A stretch of DNA of 64,000 nucleotides from Ruminococcus sp. (GCA_017626015.1 JAGAJO010000005.1:31627-95626); one strand, 5' to 3'; positions 8,971-17,998 are shown, numbered from the stretch's first letter. Numbers and translations: made by a program. The notes: generated by a model from the sequence alone, not told the origin.

Positions 8971-9753
8971 ATGAAAAAATTTATTGCAGGCATGGCGGCT
9001 TTTGCCGCTTCGGCTGTTATGCTGACAGGCTGCGGTGTTCCCGCCAACGAAGTACACTCTGTTGAAGATCTTAACGGAAAGACTATCGGCGTTCAGCTGG
9101 GAACTACCGGAGATACTCTTGCTGGAGATATCGAGGACGCTAAGGTTGAAAAGTACAACAAGGGCGCTGACGCTATCCAGGCTCTTAAGCAGGGCAAGGT
9201 GGATGCAGTAATTATCGACGCCGAGCCTGCCGGAGTTTTCGTTGATAAGAACGAGGATCTGGAAATACTTGACGAAGCATTCGCAGAGGAAGAATACGCT
9301 ATTGCAATGAAGCTTGACAATACCGAGCTTCAGACGGAGATCAACGGCGCTCTTAAGGAGCTTAAGGACGACGGAACTCTCCAGAAGATCAAGGACAATT
9401 ACGAAAGCGATGACGCAGGAAAAAGCGCTTATACCTCTCCCGAGGGAGTTGACCGCAGCAAGGGCACGCTGGTCATGGCTACAAACGCCGAATTTCCTCC
9501 CTACGAAAGCAAGGACGGAGACAAGATAATCGGCTTTGACGTAGATATGATGCAGGCTGTATGCGACAAGCTTGGCTACGATCTCCAGATAGACGATATG
9601 GCGTTCGATTCCATCATTCCCGCTGTTCAGTCGGGAAAAGCCGATGTAGGAGTTGCCGGTATGACGGCAACCGAGGACAGAAAGAAAAACGTGCTGTTCT
9701 CAGACACCTATGCTGTTACAAATCAGGTCATCGTTGTAAGAGCAGACAAGTAG
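8971..9753 (+). CDS. Amino-acid ABC transporter substrate-binding lipoprotein with circularly permuted domain order
   Basis: 260 residues with a lipoprotein signal (LTGC, Cys21). The mature protein is a polar-amino-acid binding protein (SBP family 3), but its halves are swapped. Residues 31-145 (VEDLNGKTIGVQLGTTGDT to LKDDGTLQKIKDNY) are what normally forms the second half. Residues 163-260 (KGTLVMATNAEFPPYE to NQVIVVRADK) are what normally forms the first half. A Gly/Ser/Pro-containing linker (146-162) joins the old C- and N-termini. The ligand-carboxylate arginine is kept (R237 in MTATEDRKK), so the protein should still bind. Permease and ATPase genes follow, so it belongs to a complete uptake system, probably for a polar amino acid. 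Confidence 0.88.
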   Translation: MKKFIAGMAAFAASAVMLTGCGVPANEVHSVEDLNGKTIGVQLGTTGDTLAGDIEDAKVEKYNKGADAIQALKQGKVDAVIIDAEPAGVFVDKNEDLEILDEAFAEEEYAIAMKLDNTELQTEINGALKELKDDGTLQKIKDNYESDDAGKSAYTSPEGVDRSKGTLVMATNAEFPPYESKDGDKIIGFDVDMMQAVCDKLGYDLQIDDMAFDSIIPAVQSGKADVGVAGMTATEDRKKNVLFSDTYAVTNQVIVVRADK

Positions 9754-9781
9754 TATCCGGAAAAATAAATTACATTGGATT

Positions 9782-9807
9782 GACAGCCGGTATATATCCC
9801 GGCTGTC
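9782..9807 (+). other. Stem-loop between binding-protein and permease genes
   Basis: GACAGCCGG (9782-9790) and CCGGCTGTC (9799-9807) form a perfect 9-bp stem with an 8-nt loop. No T run follows, so it is probably an mRNA-stabilising or partial-termination hairpin. Such a hairpin would let the binding protein be made in excess over the membrane parts, as in other ABC operons. Confidence 0.6.
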
Positions 9808-9817
9808 GGTCCTTGTT

Positions 9818-10528
9818 ATGACTGGAAGTGTTGAATTGGATAATTTTGTAGCGAGCTTTAAGCAAAATTTCATCGAAGAGAACCGCTGGCAGTATCTTGT
9901 TAACGGTCTCGGCACCACCCTTTTCATTACATTTTTTGCCGTGCTGCTCGGCATGATCCTGGGCTTTCTGGTAGCTATCGTGCGCTCGACCCACGATAAG
10001 ACAGGCAAAATGAAAGCACTTAACATTATCTGCAAGATATACCTCACCGTTATCAGAGGCACACCTGTAGTCGTTCAACTGCTGATAATTTACTTTGTTA
10101 TCTTTGCAAGCGTCCCGATAAGCAAGAATTTCGTAGCGGTCATAGCTTTCGGAATAAATTCAGGCGCATATGTGGCGGAGATCGTCCGTTCCGGTATTAT
10201 GTCCATCGACAACGGTCAGCTTGAAGCGGGCAGGAGCCTTGGTCTGAATTACCGTCAGACAATGATCTCGGTCATTATTCCGCAGGCGTTCAAAAACGTG
10301 CTTCCCGCACTTGCCAACGAATGCATCGTGCTGCTCAAGGAAACCTCGGTAGCAGGCTACATTGCCATACAGGATCTGACTAAGGGAGGAGACATTATAC
10401 GCTCCCAGACCTTTTCGGCGTTTATGCCGCTGATATCCGTAGCTGTGATCTATCTTATAATGGTAATGATCCTGACAAGACTGGTATCCAAGCTGGAAAG
10501 GAGGCTGTCCGCAAGTGATAGACGTTAG
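9818..10528 (+). CDS. Amino-acid ABC transporter permease (HisM/GlnP type)
   Basis: 236 residues, the usual length, with five or six membrane helices. The ABC contact (EAA) loop is [20 protein letters not shown], and the N-terminal [11 protein letters not shown] is typical of the polar-amino-acid family. ATG 9818 has a weak ribosome binding site; TTG 9836 in the same frame is a possible alternative. The gene end overlaps the ATPase start by 14 nt. Confidence 0.9.
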   Translation: MTGSVELDNFVASFKQNFIEENRWQYLVNGLGTTLFITFFAVLLGMILGFLVAIVRSTHDKTGKMKALNIICKIYLTVIRGTPVVVQLLIIYFVIFASVPISKNFVAVIAFGINSGAYVAEIVRSGIMSIDNGQLEAGRSLGLNYRQTMISVIIPQAFKNVLPALANECIVLLKETSVAGYIAIQDLTKGGDIIRSQTFSAFMPLISVAVIYLIMVMILTRLVSKLERRLSASDRR

Positions 10529-11240
10529 AGGACTGACAAAAGCCTTCGGAGACAACGAGGTACTTAAGGGCATAGACGAGCATATATCCAAAGGGGAAAA
10601 GGTCGTTATCGTGGGACCTTCAGGCTCGGGAAAATCCACATTTTTAAGATGTCTCAATCTTATGGAGATCCCTACCAGCGGAGAGATAATCTTCGAGGGC
10701 TCCGAGATCACCGGAGCATCGGAGCATGAGATCAATATGATCCGCCGCAGAATGGGAATGGTTTTCCAGCACTTTAATCTTTTCCCGCATCTTACCATAC
10801 AGAAAAACATTACGCTGGCTCCTGTAAAGCTGAAGCTCATGTCACAGGAGGAAGCGGATAAAAGGGCTATGGAGCTGCTGGAACGAGTAGGTCTGCCGGA
10901 CAAGGCTCAATCCTACCCGTCTATGCTTTCGGGCGGTCAGAAGCAGCGTATAGCTATAGCACGTTCCCTTGCAATGAATCCGGACGTTATGCTGTTTGAC
11001 GAACCTACCTCCGCACTTGACCCCGAAATGGTAGGCGAGGTACTGGAGCTTATGAAACAGCTTGCCAACGACGGAATGACCATGATAGTGGTAACTCACG
11101 AAATGGGTTTTGCAAGAGAAGTAGCGTCCAGAGTACTGTTTATGGCAGACGGTTACGTGCTTGAACAGAACACTCCGGAGAAATTTTTTGCAAATCCCGA
11201 AAATCCCAGACTTAAGGAATTTTTGTCAAAGATACTTTAA
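10515..11240 (+). CDS. Amino-acid ABC transporter ATP-binding protein (GlnQ type)
   Basis: 241 residues with Walker [10 protein letters not shown], signature [16 protein letters not shown], Walker [15 protein letters not shown] and H-loop [12 protein letters not shown], all typical of GlnQ/HisP ATPases. It starts at GTG 10515 inside the end of the permease gene. It powers import with the permuted binding protein and the permease. No clear terminator follows. Confidence 0.95.
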   Translation: MIDVRGLTKAFGDNEVLKGIDEHISKGEKVVIVGPSGSGKSTFLRCLNLMEIPTSGEIIFEGSEITGASEHEINMIRRRMGMVFQHFNLFPHLTIQKNITLAPVKLKLMSQEEADKRAMELLERVGLPDKAQSYPSMLSGGQKQRIAIARSLAMNPDVMLFDEPTSALDPEMVGEVLELMKQLANDGMTMIVVTHEMGFAREVASRVLFMADGYVLEQNTPEKFFANPENPRLKEFLSKIL

Positions 11241-11375
11241 GATAAAATCAACAATAAGGAAAACGGCAAATTGTGCAAAAATACAAAATTCCCGAAATGT
11301 TGCAGCAAATTGTACTTATAAATACACTTACTATTTATAGGACTGTTGGAATTGCAGCTTTTTAGGAGGAATTTT

Positions 11376-12458
11376 ATGTTAAAAAAATACTTAGCGTTTG
11401 CCGTTTCTGTTGTGATCGCATTGGGAATAACGTCCTGTTCAAAGGGAAAGGAAAGCACGGATCCAAAAGCCGATTCCGGCATATCGGCTGAAATTACAGA
11501 GGAAGAAGATCAATACCTTTTTATGCCAGACGGAGTAAGTCTTGACGAGGAATACCAATACGATCCCGAGGAAGGCGTTTGGTCGGATTATAACAAGGGC
11601 ATTATAAAGTATACCGAGATATTTCCCGACGAGGAGGGTTATATCTCCTATGACCCTATGGGAGTGAGGTTTGCGCTGCCCGAAAAGTGCCATGCGTATT
11701 TGTTCCCGTACACTCTGGTGATGGATTATGAGAATTTCATTATAATAACAGACGAGTGGTTCCCCGATGCGAAAAACTATATAATGATCTCCACGGGAAC
11801 GTCATGCATGATGTCAGTAAGAGGATATGAAGGCGAAGCAAAAGAGAACTTCCCCGAGGTCAGTCAGTACAGATCTGCCGTAAAATCACAGCTTGAGCGG
11901 TGGCTGCCCATACTGAAATGGGGGGAAAGCATTTATATTTATGATTATTTCAATATCTCCGACAACAACATTGTCAATAAAGATAACGATGATGCATTGG
12001 ACGAAATGAATAAAGCCGGCAAAAATAAAACAATCTCTCTGATAGAAGGCTCTTACGGTGCAGCAGAGCGAGACTATGCTCCCGACAGCGAAATGTCCGA
12101 GATCGAAAGCGAGATCAAAGAGGACGGAAACAGGTTTGACGTAAATCTCAGATATTCCGTTAAGCGGTACGGTGTAGATATGGAAAAAAACGTCCATTGG
12201 CTGGCGGAAGCGCCGATTGACGATACCGATAGTACAATGGCAAAGCGTGTGGAATTTTCCTATGATACAAAAACCGATATACGCTTTGACGAGGAAAGCT
12301 TTTTATCAGAAGTCTCGGCGTATGTTCCCGAAAATTGGAGCGAGGGAGATTATTTTGTCCATAATTATTATGTTCCCGATAATATTTTGGGAGAGCTTTC
12401 GCCTATAACAGTCGAGTATAACAAGAAGAAGGAATTGGAAGAAAGGTGGACGCAGTAA
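11376..12458 (+). CDS. Lipoprotein of unknown function
   Basis: 360 residues, starting at ATG 11376 behind TTAGGAGGA. The signal peptide ends in ITSC (lipobox, Cys near 20). The mature part is strongly acidic, rich in Tyr, Asp and Glu, and looks globular without repeats. I do not recognise a family. It lies downstream of the amino-acid transporter but 135 bp away. The two soluble-protein genes that follow are unrelated. Confidence 0.75.
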   Translation: MLKKYLAFAVSVVIALGITSCSKGKESTDPKADSGISAEITEEEDQYLFMPDGVSLDEEYQYDPEEGVWSDYNKGIIKYTEIFPDEEGYISYDPMGVRFALPEKCHAYLFPYTLVMDYENFIIITDEWFPDAKNYIMISTGTSCMMSVRGYEGEAKENFPEVSQYRSAVKSQLERWLPILKWGESIYIYDYFNISDNNIVNKDNDDALDEMNKAGKNKTISLIEGSYGAAERDYAPDSEMSEIESEIKEDGNRFDVNLRYSVKRYGVDMEKNVHWLAEAPIDDTDSTMAKRVEFSYDTKTDIRFDEESFLSEVSAYVPENWSEGDYFVHNYYVPDNILGELSPITVEYNKKKELEERWTQ

Positions 12459-12504
12459 AATTCCGCCTTAAAGGCAGCCTAAATTCAATAGCGAGGTATT
12501 TTAA

Positions 12505-12930
12505 ATGAGCGGGTTTACAATGAAGATCAAAACGGGACTTGAAAACAATCCCGACGCAAAATTAATACGGGAGAACGTATTCATTCACGAGCAGGGCTTT
12601 GAAAACGAGTTTGACGATATAGACAAAAAAGCCGTCCATTGCGTTGTTTACGACGGAGGATTTCCCGTTGCCACCGGAAGAATGTTCGACTGCGACGGAA
12701 CTGCGCATATCGGCAGGATCGCCGTTGTAAAAGCGTACAGAGGCAGAGGTCTTGGCTCGGCAGTGGTCGGGGCGCTTGAGGATTTTTCCGCATCAAAGGG
12801 CTATAAGCAATGCGCTCTTTCGGCTCAGTTAAGGGCTGAGGATTTCTACAAAAAGCTGGGATACGAGCCTTTCGGCGAGATATACAAGGACGAATACTGC
12901 CCGCATATTATGATGAAAAAGGAACTTTAG
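12505..12930 (+). CDS. GNAT family N-acetyltransferase
   Basis: 141 residues. The acetyl-CoA loop IGRIAVVKAYRGRGLGSAVV matches the GNAT R/Q-x-x-G-x-G/A motif. The N-terminal VFIHEQGFENEFDDID is typical of the ElaA/YjcF-like subgroup. The C-terminal FYKKLGYEPFGEIYKDEYCPHI is also family-like. Substrate unknown. Ribosome binding site GCGAGGT. Confidence 0.88.
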   Translation: MSGFTMKIKTGLENNPDAKLIRENVFIHEQGFENEFDDIDKKAVHCVVYDGGFPVATGRMFDCDGTAHIGRIAVVKAYRGRGLGSAVVGALEDFSASKGYKQCALSAQLRAEDFYKKLGYEPFGEIYKDEYCPHIMMKKEL

Positions 12931-12964
12931 AACCGTACTCAAAAAGCAAATCAAGGAGAAGCAG

Positions 12965-13552
12965 ATGAAAAAAATATATATCCTTCTTACAAGATCAGAT
13001 ACGATAGTATCGAAGCTGATAAGCGCCGCCACATCGGACGAATATACTCACGTTTCAATTTGCTTCAACAGCTCTATGAAACTCTTTTACAGCTTTGCAA
13101 GAAAATATGTACACTCCCCTCTTCCTGCGGGACTTCGCAGGGAAAGGCTTGATAAGGGCTTCTTCAAGCTCAACCCGCATATTCCCTGCGCACTTTACTC
13201 GCTGGATGTTGAGGATGAGGCGTTTTACAAGGCAAAAAGCCATGTGAAGCTTATGATGAAGCATTCTGACAGCTATCGGTTCAATATTTACGGACTGTTT
13301 CTGTGCAAGATAAACATTCCTCTGAAACGAAAGCATCATTACTTCTGTTCGCAGTTTGTCAGCGAGGTGCTTAAGGAAAGCAACGCTATCAGGCTGCCCA
13401 AAGCTGCGTCGCTTATGCGTCCGGTGGATTATACCACATTGCCCGAGCTGAACGAGATCTACACCGGCTCTATAGGCGGACTGGTAAACTTCCTTTCACG
13501 CAGAAAAATAATACATACCAAGCAGATCATAACACATCAGCTGGCAAGGTAA
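12965..13552 (+). CDS. Permuted papain-like (YiiX/NlpC-P60 superfamily) protein
   Basis: 195 residues, no signal peptide. The catalytic His is early (EYTHVSICF) and the candidate Cys is late (YFCSQFVSEVL). This is the reversed order of circularly permuted NlpC/P60-like hydrolases (YiiX/YebB group), which act on lipids or amide bonds. The residues between are compact and basic. It follows the GNAT gene after 34 nt, with ribosome binding site AAGGAG, and may share its transcript. The substrate is unknown. Confidence 0.72.
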   Translation: MKKIYILLTRSDTIVSKLISAATSDEYTHVSICFNSSMKLFYSFARKYVHSPLPAGLRRERLDKGFFKLNPHIPCALYSLDVEDEAFYKAKSHVKLMMKHSDSYRFNIYGLFLCKINIPLKRKHHYFCSQFVSEVLKESNAIRLPKAASLMRPVDYTTLPELNEIYTGSIGGLVNFLSRRKIIHTKQIITHQLAR

Positions 13553-13596
13553 AAGCTTTTTACACGGCAGGGATCATTAAAATACGGTAATAATAT

Positions 13597-13629
13597 TATC
13601 AGGGGCGGATACGATATCCGCCCCTGATA
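13597..13629. terminator. 15-bp perfect hairpin between convergent genes
   Basis: TATCAGGGGCGGATA (13597-13611) and TATCCGCCCCTGATA (13615-13629) pair perfectly around a 3-nt loop. The T run is weak on both sides. It probably acts as a bidirectional terminator or 3' end protector. Confidence 0.65.
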
Positions 13630-13662
13630 TCTTATACTCCCCGAAGAGCCGGGACTTTCCGT

Positions 13663-15654
13663 TCAGAACTGCTCGTTGATCCAATCCACAATGCCTTGGA
13701 TATTGTCCTCTCTTTTTCCGACAAACGCCCTTATACAGTCCGCAGAAGCATATCCGCCGTGTATAGCTTCCTCGGCTGAGCCTGTACCGGGATATCTTTT
13801 GAAAAACTGATCCATAAGCGGTTCATACACGCTTACATATTCGTCGAGCTTACTGATAAGTGTCTCCTTTTTATAAGCTCCCGACGACAGCTCAAGCAGC
13901 CGTGAATTATAGTCCTCTCGGAAGCCCTGATTTGTCATAAGATACGCATAAGTCAGCACCGCCGGATTGTTCGTACCGAAATCAAGCAGTCCTAGTTCCT
14001 TGTAATTATCCTCCTTGACGGTGTTGGTATATGCGTCGCTTTCTCCGCTGACGCCTCCGAATTCCATATCATAGAACATAAATCTCCATCTGCCGTCGTC
14101 GTATTCCGAAGCATTTGCAGGCGAAGCCGTTTTCCACATAGACCAGTTTTTGCCCGGCCAGTCCCACTTGTTATTTATCCAGACCTCTGCGAGGAAATAA
14201 TCTCTTGCGCTTTCCGTGTCCACCAGCTTTGAAAACTCCTCAAGATCGGCATCGTCGGACAGATCCTTATGCTCCTTGAAAAACTCCAGCAGCTCTTCAA
14301 AATAATAGCTTTCGTTAGTCTCCCCTGCCGGAAGATCTCCCTCGTCGAGCTTATAACCAAGCTTCAGAGCCTCAGCGTCGCCTTTATAAACTATAACGCC
14401 GCTTTTGTCTACACCGTAACGATCCTCAAAATAGTCGTTGGAATAGTCCTCCTCCAGTATATAGAGTCCCCAGTATTCGCCGTTGAGATAAACTACGCAG
14501 GGACGTCCCGCCTTAGTAGAACAGTCCATTTCTTTGGACACGTCCTGCCAGTAGGTATCGTTGAATTTCGCAGTGAAGGCACAGTTTCCTCCCGCACGAA
14601 GCACAAGCGTCTTGAACTTGTCAAGGGTTTTGCCCGAGCTGTCCTTTACGCTGTCTCCGAAAACGGCATAGTTGAAATTGTTGTCGCCGTAGCTTTTTCT
14701 TGCATACAATCTCAGACCCTTCTGAAGATCGGACCGTGAATAATTTCCCTGTACTCTCACGCCGCAGTCCTGAGAAAGTACCGTCTCGGCTCCCTCAGTG
14801 TCCCATTCCATAAGCTCCATATGACAGCTTCTTTCCCATTCCCTGCCCTTTTGCTTATAGTTTGCGTCAAGCTTTCTTGCGGTCTCACCGTCAATATCCC
14901 CTCTGTATTCCTCAAAAGCCTTATCGAAAATATCGCCCTTTACGTATATGCCCTTCTTGGGATCGAAGAGATCTCCGTAATCCGCAGTAATACTCATTAC
15001 GGCAAGCTTCTGCCCGGAAGCCTCACAGTTTTCCTTAAGTCCTTGGATATGCTCCTCTGCCGTACCGAAATAATAAGCGCACGACGACGTCTGCGAAAAG
15101 GTCCCGTCATCAGCCTGAGCCGCTGCACGCACAACAGTGCATTTGTCCACGTCACTGTCGGAAGGCGCCGAAAGCTTAGATACAAAGGTGTTTTTTGCAC
15201 GGTCATAGTCGCAGAAGCTTCCTGCGATCTCCAGCGGATCAACAGCCGATACAACATTCGGGCGGTCACTCTGGTCTGTAACCTCAAACGCCCCGGTATA
15301 CTCCAGTCTGGTCTCGCTGTCCCTGGGGTCGCTGCCGTCAGTGGTATAGTATATCTTTCCGTTACCACCCGTCAGCTCAAGGGAAAAGCTATCCCCGAAG
15401 ATCCCGGAGGGCTGTGAAAATTCAACAATACTGTCGTTAAGTACAAACTCAGTCTCACTGACGGCATTTTCCTCACCGGCTTGATTTTCATCTGAGTTAT
15501 CCTTAATATTTTCCGTATCTTTTCCTGCCGCAGAGCTTTCCACGTTCTTTTGAGAGCTGTCCCCCTCCGCAGGAGTATTTGACAGCGAGCAGCCCGCAAG
15601 TATGACTGCCGCACAAGCGGCGCACATAATTTTCCTGATAAATACAGCGTTCAT
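13663..15654 (-). CDS. CotH-kinase-domain lipoprotein with chitobiase-like beta-sandwich
   Basis: 663 residues. Lipoprotein signal with LAGC (Cys22), a Glu/Ser linker, then a chitobiase/hexosaminidase C-terminal-type sandwich (IYYTTDGSDPR). The CotH kinase-like domain spans about 280-600, with landmarks LRLYARKSYGDNNF, KFKTLVLRAGGN, YLNGEYWGLYILEE and RFMFYDMEFGG. CotH proteins are atypical protein kinases. In Ruminococcus relatives such domains occur in surface and cellulosome-related proteins. Start ATG 15654 follows GGAAAGGAAAG. A promoter is placed at 15722-15751. Confidence 0.87.
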   Translation of the reverse strand: MNAVFIRKIMCAACAAVILAGCSLSNTPAEGDSSQKNVESSAAGKDTENIKDNSDENQAGEENAVSETEFVLNDSIVEFSQPSGIFGDSFSLELTGGNGKIYYTTDGSDPRDSETRLEYTGAFEVTDQSDRPNVVSAVDPLEIAGSFCDYDRAKNTFVSKLSAPSDSDVDKCTVVRAAAQADDGTFSQTSSCAYYFGTAEEHIQGLKENCEASGQKLAVMSITADYGDLFDPKKGIYVKGDIFDKAFEEYRGDIDGETARKLDANYKQKGREWERSCHMELMEWDTEGAETVLSQDCGVRVQGNYSRSDLQKGLRLYARKSYGDNNFNYAVFGDSVKDSSGKTLDKFKTLVLRAGGNCAFTAKFNDTYWQDVSKEMDCSTKAGRPCVVYLNGEYWGLYILEEDYSNDYFEDRYGVDKSGVIVYKGDAEALKLGYKLDEGDLPAGETNESYYFEELLEFFKEHKDLSDDADLEEFSKLVDTESARDYFLAEVWINNKWDWPGKNWSMWKTASPANASEYDDGRWRFMFYDMEFGGVSGESDAYTNTVKEDNYKELGLLDFGTNNPAVLTYAYLMTNQGFREDYNSRLLELSSGAYKKETLISKLDEYVSVYEPLMDQFFKRYPGTGSAEEAIHGGYASADCIRAFVGKREDNIQGIVDWINEQF

Positions 15655-15721
15655 AATAGCTTTCCTTTCCGATATCGTTTTAAATCAACGTACACAGCGG
15701 TTGGGTGATATTGCTTTAATA

Positions 15722-15751
15722 ATTATAGCATATAGCCGTATGTTTTTTCAA
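15722..15751 (-). promoter_or_regulatory. Predicted promoter of the CotH lipoprotein gene
   Basis: Minus-strand TTGAAA (15751-15746), 18-bp spacer, TATAAT (15727-15722). Confidence 0.6.
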
Positions 15752-15820
15752 CCGATAAAACATAGAAAAAGAACCCGTCAGGATGTTCATATTACACAAA
15801 AACCGGCTTGCATCTGCTTA

Positions 15821-16354
15821 TCAGTATTTTTTCAGTCTGCGTATGTAAGCAAAGGTTCTTGCCTCGCCCTTGTTTTTCAGCATTACAAGCAGCTTTTCAA
15901 GCAGCGCAGACGTCTCCGGATGTATGACCCTTGTCTTTTTTGCCTTCAGAAAATATTCCAGTGCAGAACCGTCGTTGTATTTATCCTTCATGTAGATCTT
16001 GCTTGCCGCTACCCTGTCGCAGAACATTTCCTTAACATATTTCAAAGGCATTTTTACAGGCGACATTTTTCTGGTAACAGGATCGTAGTCCGTCCAATAC
16101 TCAAAGTGATGCTTATTTCTGCCCTTATGGTGCATCCACGCATAGGAAAATCCGTAGGCTTCCCTTTCGCCCTCGTTGGGAGAGCGGTTTCCCTGATAAT
16201 ACCTAGCGCCCTTTAAAAACTCCTCCGGAAGATATTTTGAAAGATCGTGAAGCAGTCCCTGAACAGGTATACCCGCTCTGAAGCAGTTTACCACGACTGC
16301 ATGACGATGCTTTGTTATAGTCCAAAAATGCGCCGCAGCATTAGTCGTATTCAT
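15821..16354 (-). CDS. DUF5662-type protein
   Basis: 177 residues starting at ATG 16354, 7 nt after AGGAGGAC. The conserved blocks LLHDLSKYLPEEF, YYQGNRSPNEGERE and WMHHKGRNKHHFEYW are those I associate with DUF5662. They are rich in His and Asp, suggesting an HD-like metal site. It is soluble, with no signal peptide. The family is common in gut Firmicutes but its role is unknown. Confidence 0.8.
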   Translation of the reverse strand: MNTTNAAAHFWTITKHRHAVVVNCFRAGIPVQGLLHDLSKYLPEEFLKGARYYQGNRSPNEGEREAYGFSYAWMHHKGRNKHHFEYWTDYDPVTRKMSPVKMPLKYVKEMFCDRVAASKIYMKDKYNDGSALEYFLKAKKTRVIHPETSALLEKLLVMLKNKGEARTFAYIRRLKKY

Positions 16355-16548
16355 TATTCTGTCCTCCTGTTTAAAAGGTTTCTTTAAACAACGCCGCATA
16401 AAATGATCGTGCAGTGCTGTCTTAATGACATTATACTACATTCCGCAGGATTTGGCAAGAGAAATCCTGTTATTCACAACGGGTTTTGCCCGGATCAAGA
16501 AATCACGAACATAACAAATAATATTGTCCGGAATAATAGATATATTAT

Positions 16549-16584
16549 GTGTTTCTCCCCCGCCGTACGGCGGGGGAGAAACAC
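16549..16584. repeat. 36-bp perfect palindrome
   Basis: Two 18-nt arms (left 16549-16566, starting GTGTTTCTCCCCC; right 16567-16584) are exact reverse complements with no loop. The centre is GCCGTACGGC. It stands in a roughly 490-bp intergenic stretch between DUF5662 and the Xre cassette. A related hairpin with GTATCTCTCC/GGAGAGATAC arms lies at 34814-34848. Confidence 0.8.
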
Positions 16585-16733
16585 GAAAATCCATAAGAGC
16601 CTTACAGCGTTTCAATATTTTTTACGTCTCTATAACAAATAAATATCTTACTGATATGTATGCGTAACCTGAGCTTATTAACAGATCATGCAAAAATGTC
16701 GATTATCCTATGTAATATTTGTGCAAGTCTCCA

Positions 16734-16816
16734 AAAGTGATAAATTTATCACTTTGTCTATTGACAGTCAGCAATAAAAGTGATATTATTATCACATTAG
16801 GTGATAAATAAGTCAC
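16734..16816 (+). promoter_or_regulatory. Promoter with three GTGAT-N6-ATCAC operators for the Xre cassette
   Basis: The promoter is TTGACA (16761-16766), 17 bp, TATTAT (16784-16789). Operator 1 is a perfect 22-bp palindrome around GTGATAAATTTATCAC (16737-16752). Operator 2, GTGATATTATTATCAC (16780-16795), covers the -10 box. Operator 3, GTGATAAATAAGTCAC (16801-16816), lies at about the start point. Operators 2 and 3 are centred 21 bp apart (two turns) and 1 and 2 are 43 bp apart (four turns), so the protein would bind one face of the helix. Confidence 0.82.
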
Positions 16817-16845
16817 TTAATAACATTCAGGAAGGACGATAAATT

Positions 16846-17349
16846 ATGGAGAACAAAACAAAGGAGACAAACAAAATGAAGAAAGCAGCAGCAGTAAAGG
16901 AAAAAATTTCACTTTACAAGTATCACAAGTCAAAGTTTATGGCGTGGATATTGGTATTTGTTACCGAGATCTACATGGCTGTGACCGAATACGCAAAGGC
17001 TGATGACAAAATGTGGGCGGTAATTATTATGATCCTGCTGCTGCTTGCATCGGCGGTATTTATTACTTTATGGCTGGCTAACTGTCTGTCAAAGGAGCTT
17101 GACAAAGATGACGAGCTTTCAAAGGCTAATATGACCAAAGCTCATGAAAGTATTGCGTCATTTATGCTGTTTGTTTTTGCGGGAGTCGTATTATTCACGA
17201 TATTCTGGAGAGACAGTATTACAGTGACGATCGACCATGAATTTGTAATGAATAGCTGGCTTATAGTTTACAGTTTTTATAATGCTCTTGAAAGCGGATT
17301 TTTCCTGCATTATGAGGGCAGGGAAAGCGAATGCGAGGAAGATGAGTAG
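16846..17349 (+). CDS. Membrane protein of Xre cassette (paralogue A)
   Basis: 167 residues with a basic, soluble N-terminal 35 residues and four hydrophobic segments, ending in an acidic tail. The loop SKELDKDDELSKANMTKAHE resembles [20 protein letters not shown] of the next gene, so the two are paralogues. I do not recognise a named family. Ribosome binding site AGGAAGGA. First gene of a three-gene operon ending in a small Xre regulator. Confidence 0.75.
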   Translation: MENKTKETNKMKKAAAVKEKISLYKYHKSKFMAWILVFVTEIYMAVTEYAKADDKMWAVIIMILLLLASAVFITLWLANCLSKELDKDDELSKANMTKAHESIASFMLFVFAGVVLFTIFWRDSITVTIDHEFVMNSWLIVYSFYNALESGFFLHYEGRESECEEDE

Positions 17350-17369
17350 TACATTAAGGAGAGATTGTT

Positions 17370-17747
17370 ATGAAAAAGGAAACCAAAATAAAGTCACTCA
17401 GGTCATACCACGCATTTTTAGCTGCATTGTCACTGTTGACCATGCTGATCATCATATTTATGGACAATTGGGGTGACTGGTTCCACGTTTTGCCGATATT
17501 AGTAGCGATATGCTTTGAGGGCAAGTTTGAGAAAAATGATGAGCTTGCAAGGCAGCATCTTGCCAAAGCGAATACTGCCGTCATGTGGGCGCTGATTGCT
17601 GTACTTGTCATGTCGTATTTGCGCGGACGCTTTCACCCTATACCTGCTTCTCGATATCTTATTTTCATCTGTGCAGCTCTTTTTTTGCGAAGCGTGCTGT
17701 TTCTTATTTTCGACAGAGTGCTGGAAATCGAGGAAAAGGGTGAATAA
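17370..17747 (+). CDS. Membrane protein of Xre cassette (paralogue B)
   Basis: 125 residues with four hydrophobic segments and the same KNDELxxxxxxKA loop as its neighbour. The start is 20 nt after the stop of paralogue A, with AAGGAGAG just upstream. Its last codon overlaps the start of the regulator gene by one base. Function unknown. Confidence 0.75.
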   Translation: MKKETKIKSLRSYHAFLAALSLLTMLIIIFMDNWGDWFHVLPILVAICFEGKFEKNDELARQHLAKANTAVMWALIAVLVMSYLRGRFHPIPASRYLIFICAALFLRSVLFLIFDRVLEIEEKGE

Positions 17748-17950
17748 TGGCTGAGCTAAAAACGAAGATCAAAGAGCATCGGGCACGGCTGAACATGAAG
17801 CAGGGTGAGCTTGCAGAGCTTGTGGGCGTCCGCCGTGAAACTATTATCCGTCTTGAAAAGGGTCAGTATAACCCATCGCTTAAGCTTGCAATGGACATAG
17901 CAAAAGTGTTCGGAGTAACGGTGGAGGAATTGTTTTTCTTTGAGGAATAA
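17747..17950 (+). CDS. Small Xre/Cro-type HTH regulator
   Basis: 67 residues, almost entirely the helix-turn-helix domain: [41 protein letters not shown] and [13 protein letters not shown]. This is the YozG-like minimal repressor class found beside small membrane proteins in Firmicutes. Translationally coupled (TAATG) to the upstream gene. It probably represses the operon through the operators at 16734-16816. Confidence 0.92.
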   Translation: MAELKTKIKEHRARLNMKQGELAELVGVRRETIIRLEKGQYNPSLKLAMDIAKVFGVTVEELFFFEE

Positions 17951-17998
17951 TTAAGCAAAAAACGCAGACCGAAATGATCTGCGCCGGAGAACTTAATT

